Assembly: GCF_019351435.1 (NCBI RefSeq)
Contig: NZ_JAHWYN010000004.1
Location: 112,413-176,412 of the forward strand
Reading direction: 5' to 3'
Origin: Flavobacterium taihuense
GTDB lineage: Bacteria > Bacteroidota > Bacteroidia > Flavobacteriales > Flavobacteriaceae
DNA length: 64,000 bases
The position numbers and the translations under genes were made by a program. Numbering within the stretch: the stretch's first letter is position 1; every line of letters begins with the position of its first letter. Positions 61,321 to 64,000 of the stretch are shown here, piece by piece. Under the pieces are notes generated by a model, which worked only from the letters and a program-made list of their open reading frames with translations, was not told where the DNA came from and did no database searches.

Positions 61321-64000
61321 ATGAAAAAATTTACTTCGTTGATTTTCTTTCTGCTTTTTGCATTAAGTTATTCACAAAACGCACCTATTACCTTTGAGAC
61401 AGGTCAGCATGGTGAAAATTGGACTTTTTCCAATTTTGGCAATGGCGCCAGTCCATTAGGTTACGAAAAAGTTGTAAATCCTAGCAAGACAGGTATAAAT
61501 ACTTCTGAAACTGTTGGTAAGTTTACAGCCTTGTCTACAACAGCAGACGGCGCTGCAGCTTGGGCTGGCTGTGAATCTAAACACGGAACTGATTTAGGTA
61601 CTTTTAAACTAAACTATTCTAATTGTACCATAAAAATAATGGTTTACAAATCGGTTATTAGCGATGTTGGGATAAAGTTTTCAGTAGCTGATGGAGGTTC
61701 TACAGGAGAACTGAAAGTTCAAAACACCAAAATTAATGAATGGGAAGAGTTAACTTTTGACTTTTCTGGAAAAATTGGTCAAGCAACTTCAGGAGCGATT
61801 GATCAAATTGTTTTCTTTATGGATTTTAGAGATAGAACAGATCAAAGTGTGAGTTATTTTGATAACGTAACTTTTTCAAAATCTTTAATTCCACCTCCTG
61901 TAGTTGCCTGTGATGCCATCTTAACGGAGGCGCAACAAGGTTCATTTACGACAGGTTACAAAACTAAATTTGAAACGGTTGGAACAAATGTGAATATTTC
62001 TTTTGAATTATTGGATCAAAAAGATGGATTGGTTGTTGGATTATGGAGAGAAACTCCATTTGAAGATATTCCAATGACAAACAACCCCGTTGGATCTAAA
62101 ATTTTCACCAAAACAATTACGGGACAAACACCTGGTGATGTGATAAGTTATGCCTGTAAATTTGCTTATGCAGGAGGACAATCGGTAACCAAATATATAA
62201 AATATGAAGTTGGTAGTTTCTGTGATGGCATTACACCTACTAGTCCAACTGCTGCTGCACCTACGCCTACTGTTGCTGCACCAAATGTCATTTCGCTTTT
62301 TAGCAGCGGTGCATATACCGATTTAGTTGGAACTAATTGGAATCCAAGTTGGGGTCAATCTACCGTATATGAAGAGGTTCTTGTTTCTGGAAATGCTACC
62401 AAAAAATACTCTAACTTCAATTACCAGGGCGTGGTACTGCAAAGTCCTGTAGATGCTTCCAATATGGCGAAACTTCATTTGGATGTCTGGTCTCTTGATT
62501 GTACTGCTTTGAAAGTGTTTTTGGTTCCTACTACTGGTGCAGAAAAAAGCATTACTTTAAATCCTACATTGTTAGGTTGGAATTCGTTTGATATAAATTT
62601 GGCTGACTACACAAACGTAGACACGAAGAGCATTAAAGAATTGAAGTTTGAATCAGTAACAGCTGGAACAACGGTTTATATTGATAATATTTACTTTGCA
62701 AAAGATGTGAATGCCTCGTTGTCAATGAATGCACCAGTTACTTTTGAAGCTGGGGATCATGGATCTTCTTGGACATTTGCAAATTTTGATAATGGAACAG
62801 GACCTGAAGGATACGAAAAAGTAGCCAATCCTGATGCTGCCGGAATTAATACATCAGCAACAGTTGGTAAATATACGGCTACCGTTGCTGGAGCTCCATG
62901 GGCTGGATGTAAAACGAATGATATAGGTAAGTTTACTCTAGACACTAAAAACTCCTTGGTGAAAATTATGGTTTACAAAACCGTTATCAGTGATGTTGCA
63001 ATAAAATTTGCAGTGGCTGATGGGGGGTCGCTCGGAGAGATTAAAGTTAAAAATACGAAAATCAATGAATGGGAAGAGTTAACATTTGAATTTTATAATC
63101 AAATAGGAAAAATTCAATCTACTGATATAGTAACAATGATGATTTCATTGGATTATCAAGCTAGATCTACTGAAAATGTATCTTATTTTGACAATATTAC
63201 TTTCTCAAAAACTTCGGTTGCTTCACCAGTGCAAATTTGTGATGCAGTTTTAACCGAGGCAAGCCAGGGCTCTTTTACAACGGGATACAAATCAAATTTT
63301 GAAACTGTTGGGACAGATGTAAATATTACTTTTGAACTATTAGATCAAAGAAATGGCCTTATTGCCGGTTTGTGGAAAGAAAGTCCTTTTGAAGAATCTG
63401 CAATGGTTAATGAACCAGCTGGAAGTAAAATATTCAAAGCAAAATTAACCGGTCAAAAAGCAGGATCTTTGATCAGTTATGCCTGTAAATTTGCTTATGC
63501 AGGAGGTCAATCGGTAACAAAATACATAAAATATGAAGTGGGGACAGCTTGTACTGGTACACCACCAGTGGTTACAGGGCCAACGCTTCCATTAGATTTT
63601 GAAACAGGAACGTTTGCTTTTGTAGATTTCGACGGAGGTGCAGTTACTACAATTGCTAATCCAGATAAAACGGGTATCAACACTACTGCTACAGTTGCCA
63701 AAATGGTAAAAGGAGCAGGAGCACAATGGGCTGGAAGTAAATTAAAAATGGCTTCTCCAGTTGATTTTTCTACAAAAAAAATAGTTAAAGTAAAAGTTTG
63801 GTCACCAGTTGCTGGTAAAAAACTATTATTAAAGTTTGAAGGAGCTGGAGCTGCATTCGAAAAAGAAGTAGCTACAACAGTTGCCAATACTTGGGAAGAA
63901 TTAACTTTTGATTATACAGGAGTTGCAGGAGTAAACAACTTAAACGATAATATGGTTTTCATATTTGATTTAGGAACTGTAGGAGATGGAAGTGTCAATT
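61321..64000 (+). CDS. Large secreted modular protein, partial (runs off the window)
   Basis: The open frame from ATG 61321 continues to the window edge, at least 893 codons. Residues 1-18 are a signal peptide ending SYSQ. Modules in order: A1 (about 22-192), B1 (195-303, CDAILTEAQQGSFTTGYKTK), a C module (322-466, FSSGAYTDLVGTNWNPSWGQ ... YIDNIYFAKD), A2 (472-632), B2 (639-746, CDAVLTEASQGSFTTGYKSN) and the start of A3 (758 on). Such A/B/C beta-sandwich modules occur next to GH16 laminarinase-type catalytic domains in Flavobacteriia, so this may be a beta-glucan-binding or glycoside-hydrolase protein. No catalytic domain is in the visible part. Confidence 0.75.
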   Translation, partial: MKKFTSLIFFLLFALSYSQNAPITFETGQHGENWTFSNFGNGASPLGYEKVVNPSKTGINTSETVGKFTALSTTADGAAAWAGCESKHGTDLGTFKLNYSNCTIKIMVYKSVISDVGIKFSVADGGSTGELKVQNTKINEWEELTFDFSGKIGQATSGAIDQIVFFMDFRDRTDQSVSYFDNVTFSKSLIPPPVVACDAILTEAQQGSFTTGYKTKFETVGTNVNISFELLDQKDGLVVGLWRETPFEDIPMTNNPVGSKIFTKTITGQTPGDVISYACKFAYAGGQSVTKYIKYEVGSFCDGITPTSPTAAAPTPTVAAPNVISLFSSGAYTDLVGTNWNPSWGQSTVYEEVLVSGNATKKYSNFNYQGVVLQSPVDASNMAKLHLDVWSLDCTALKVFLVPTTGAEKSITLNPTLLGWNSFDINLADYTNVDTKSIKELKFESVTAGTTVYIDNIYFAKDVNASLSMNAPVTFEAGDHGSSWTFANFDNGTGPEGYEKVANPDAAGINTSATVGKYTATVAGAPWAGCKTNDIGKFTLDTKNSLVKIMVYKTVISDVAIKFAVADGGSLGEIKVKNTKINEWEELTFEFYNQIGKIQSTDIVTMMISLDYQARSTENVSYFDNITFSKTSVASPVQICDAVLTEASQGSFTTGYKSNFETVGTDVNITFELLDQRNGLIAGLWKESPFEESAMVNEPAGSKIFKAKLTGQKAGSLISYACKFAYAGGQSVTKYIKYEVGTACTGTPPVVTGPTLPLDFETGTFAFVDFDGGAVTTIANPDKTGINTTATVAKMVKGAGAQWAGSKLKMASPVDFSTKKIVKVKVWSPVAGKKLLLKFEGAGAAFEKEVATTVANTWEELTFDYTGVAGVNNLNDNMVFIFDLGTVGDGSVN
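61385..63560 (+). repeat. Direct ~1.33-kb repeat inside the modular gene
   Basis: The A-B block at about 61385-62230 is repeated at 62736-63560. Nearly identical DNA words, for example AATGAATGGGAAGAGTTAAC (61735 and 63065) and GCCTGTAAATTTGCTTATGC (62152 and 63480), are spaced by about 1330 bases, so gain or loss of a unit by recombination is possible. Confidence 0.7.

Noticed and set aside
62757..63887. Minus-strand frames inside the large modular gene
   Set aside because: Antisense of the repeated beta-sandwich modules; the + frame is open to the window edge with a clear signal peptide.

Overview
The window is a low-GC chromosomal segment from a member of the Bacteroidota, almost certainly Flavobacterium or a close relative in the Flavobacteriaceae. 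Evidence: a TonB receptor paired with a DUF4249 lipoprotein, a type IX secretion (T9SS) C-terminal sorting domain, monomeric NADP isocitrate dehydrogenase, lineage-typical families (DUF3276, DUF4834, long NusB, cyclophilin-FKBP fusion), near absence of Shine-Dalgarno sequences, and promoters of the Bacteroidota form TAnnTTTG. I see no tRNA, rRNA, CRISPR array, intact insertion sequence, prophage or plasmid function. It reads as ordinary vertically inherited chromosome with small accessory patches.

Layout. 1-5.5 kb: end of a thioredoxin-fold gene, an esterase, a TerB-like protein, uvrB, rlmF and thiN. 5.8-11.5 kb: outer-membrane region with a DUF4249 lipoprotein, its TonB receptor and a large T9SS cargo protein that has a duplicated upstream region. 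12.4-18.3 kb: TetR regulator with an HMA-like partner, icd, rplS with a candidate leader RNA, trmD, a nuclease and a frameshifted DUF1569 gene. 18.7-25.8 kb: several alpha/beta hydrolases, a GNAT enzyme, a cyclophilin-FKBP fusion, a CsaA-like protein and a sulfurtransferase. 26-36.8 kb: an alpha-oxoamine synthase that may make sulfonolipid or sphingolipid precursors, NYN-LOTUS protein, rdgB, an outer-membrane barrel, an ABC exporter, a branched-chain amino-acid dehydrogenase, nusB and yajC. 36.9-44.5 kb: a histone H1-like protein, a decayed YdeI/DUF1801 gene, pepT, an Ala/Lys/Glu-rich envelope protein, an SPFH protein with vault-like repeats, a Kir-type K+ channel and a sirtuin without zinc cysteines. 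44.5-57.5 kb: a SpoU methylase, two unknown small genes, a DEAD-box helicase, and a surface-polysaccharide group (YfhO, glycosyltransferase, flippase) followed by an MscS channel. 57.8-64 kb: uvrA, then the start of a very large modular secreted protein that runs off the end.

The most interesting non-genic signals are: (1) a dispersed palindromic repeat family with at least four copies; (2) a 181-bp-spaced duplication upstream of the T9SS cargo gene, each copy carrying a short reading frame beginning MMEYF; (3) a two-stem structure in the rplS 5' leader; (4) short tandem TCTAAAATC-like repeats directly before four start codons; (5) nested inverted repeats before the large modular gene. Two pseudogenes are visible at nucleotide level. 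At several genes a TTG that could be taken for a start codon lies inside the -7 promoter box, and I have moved those starts to the downstream ATG.
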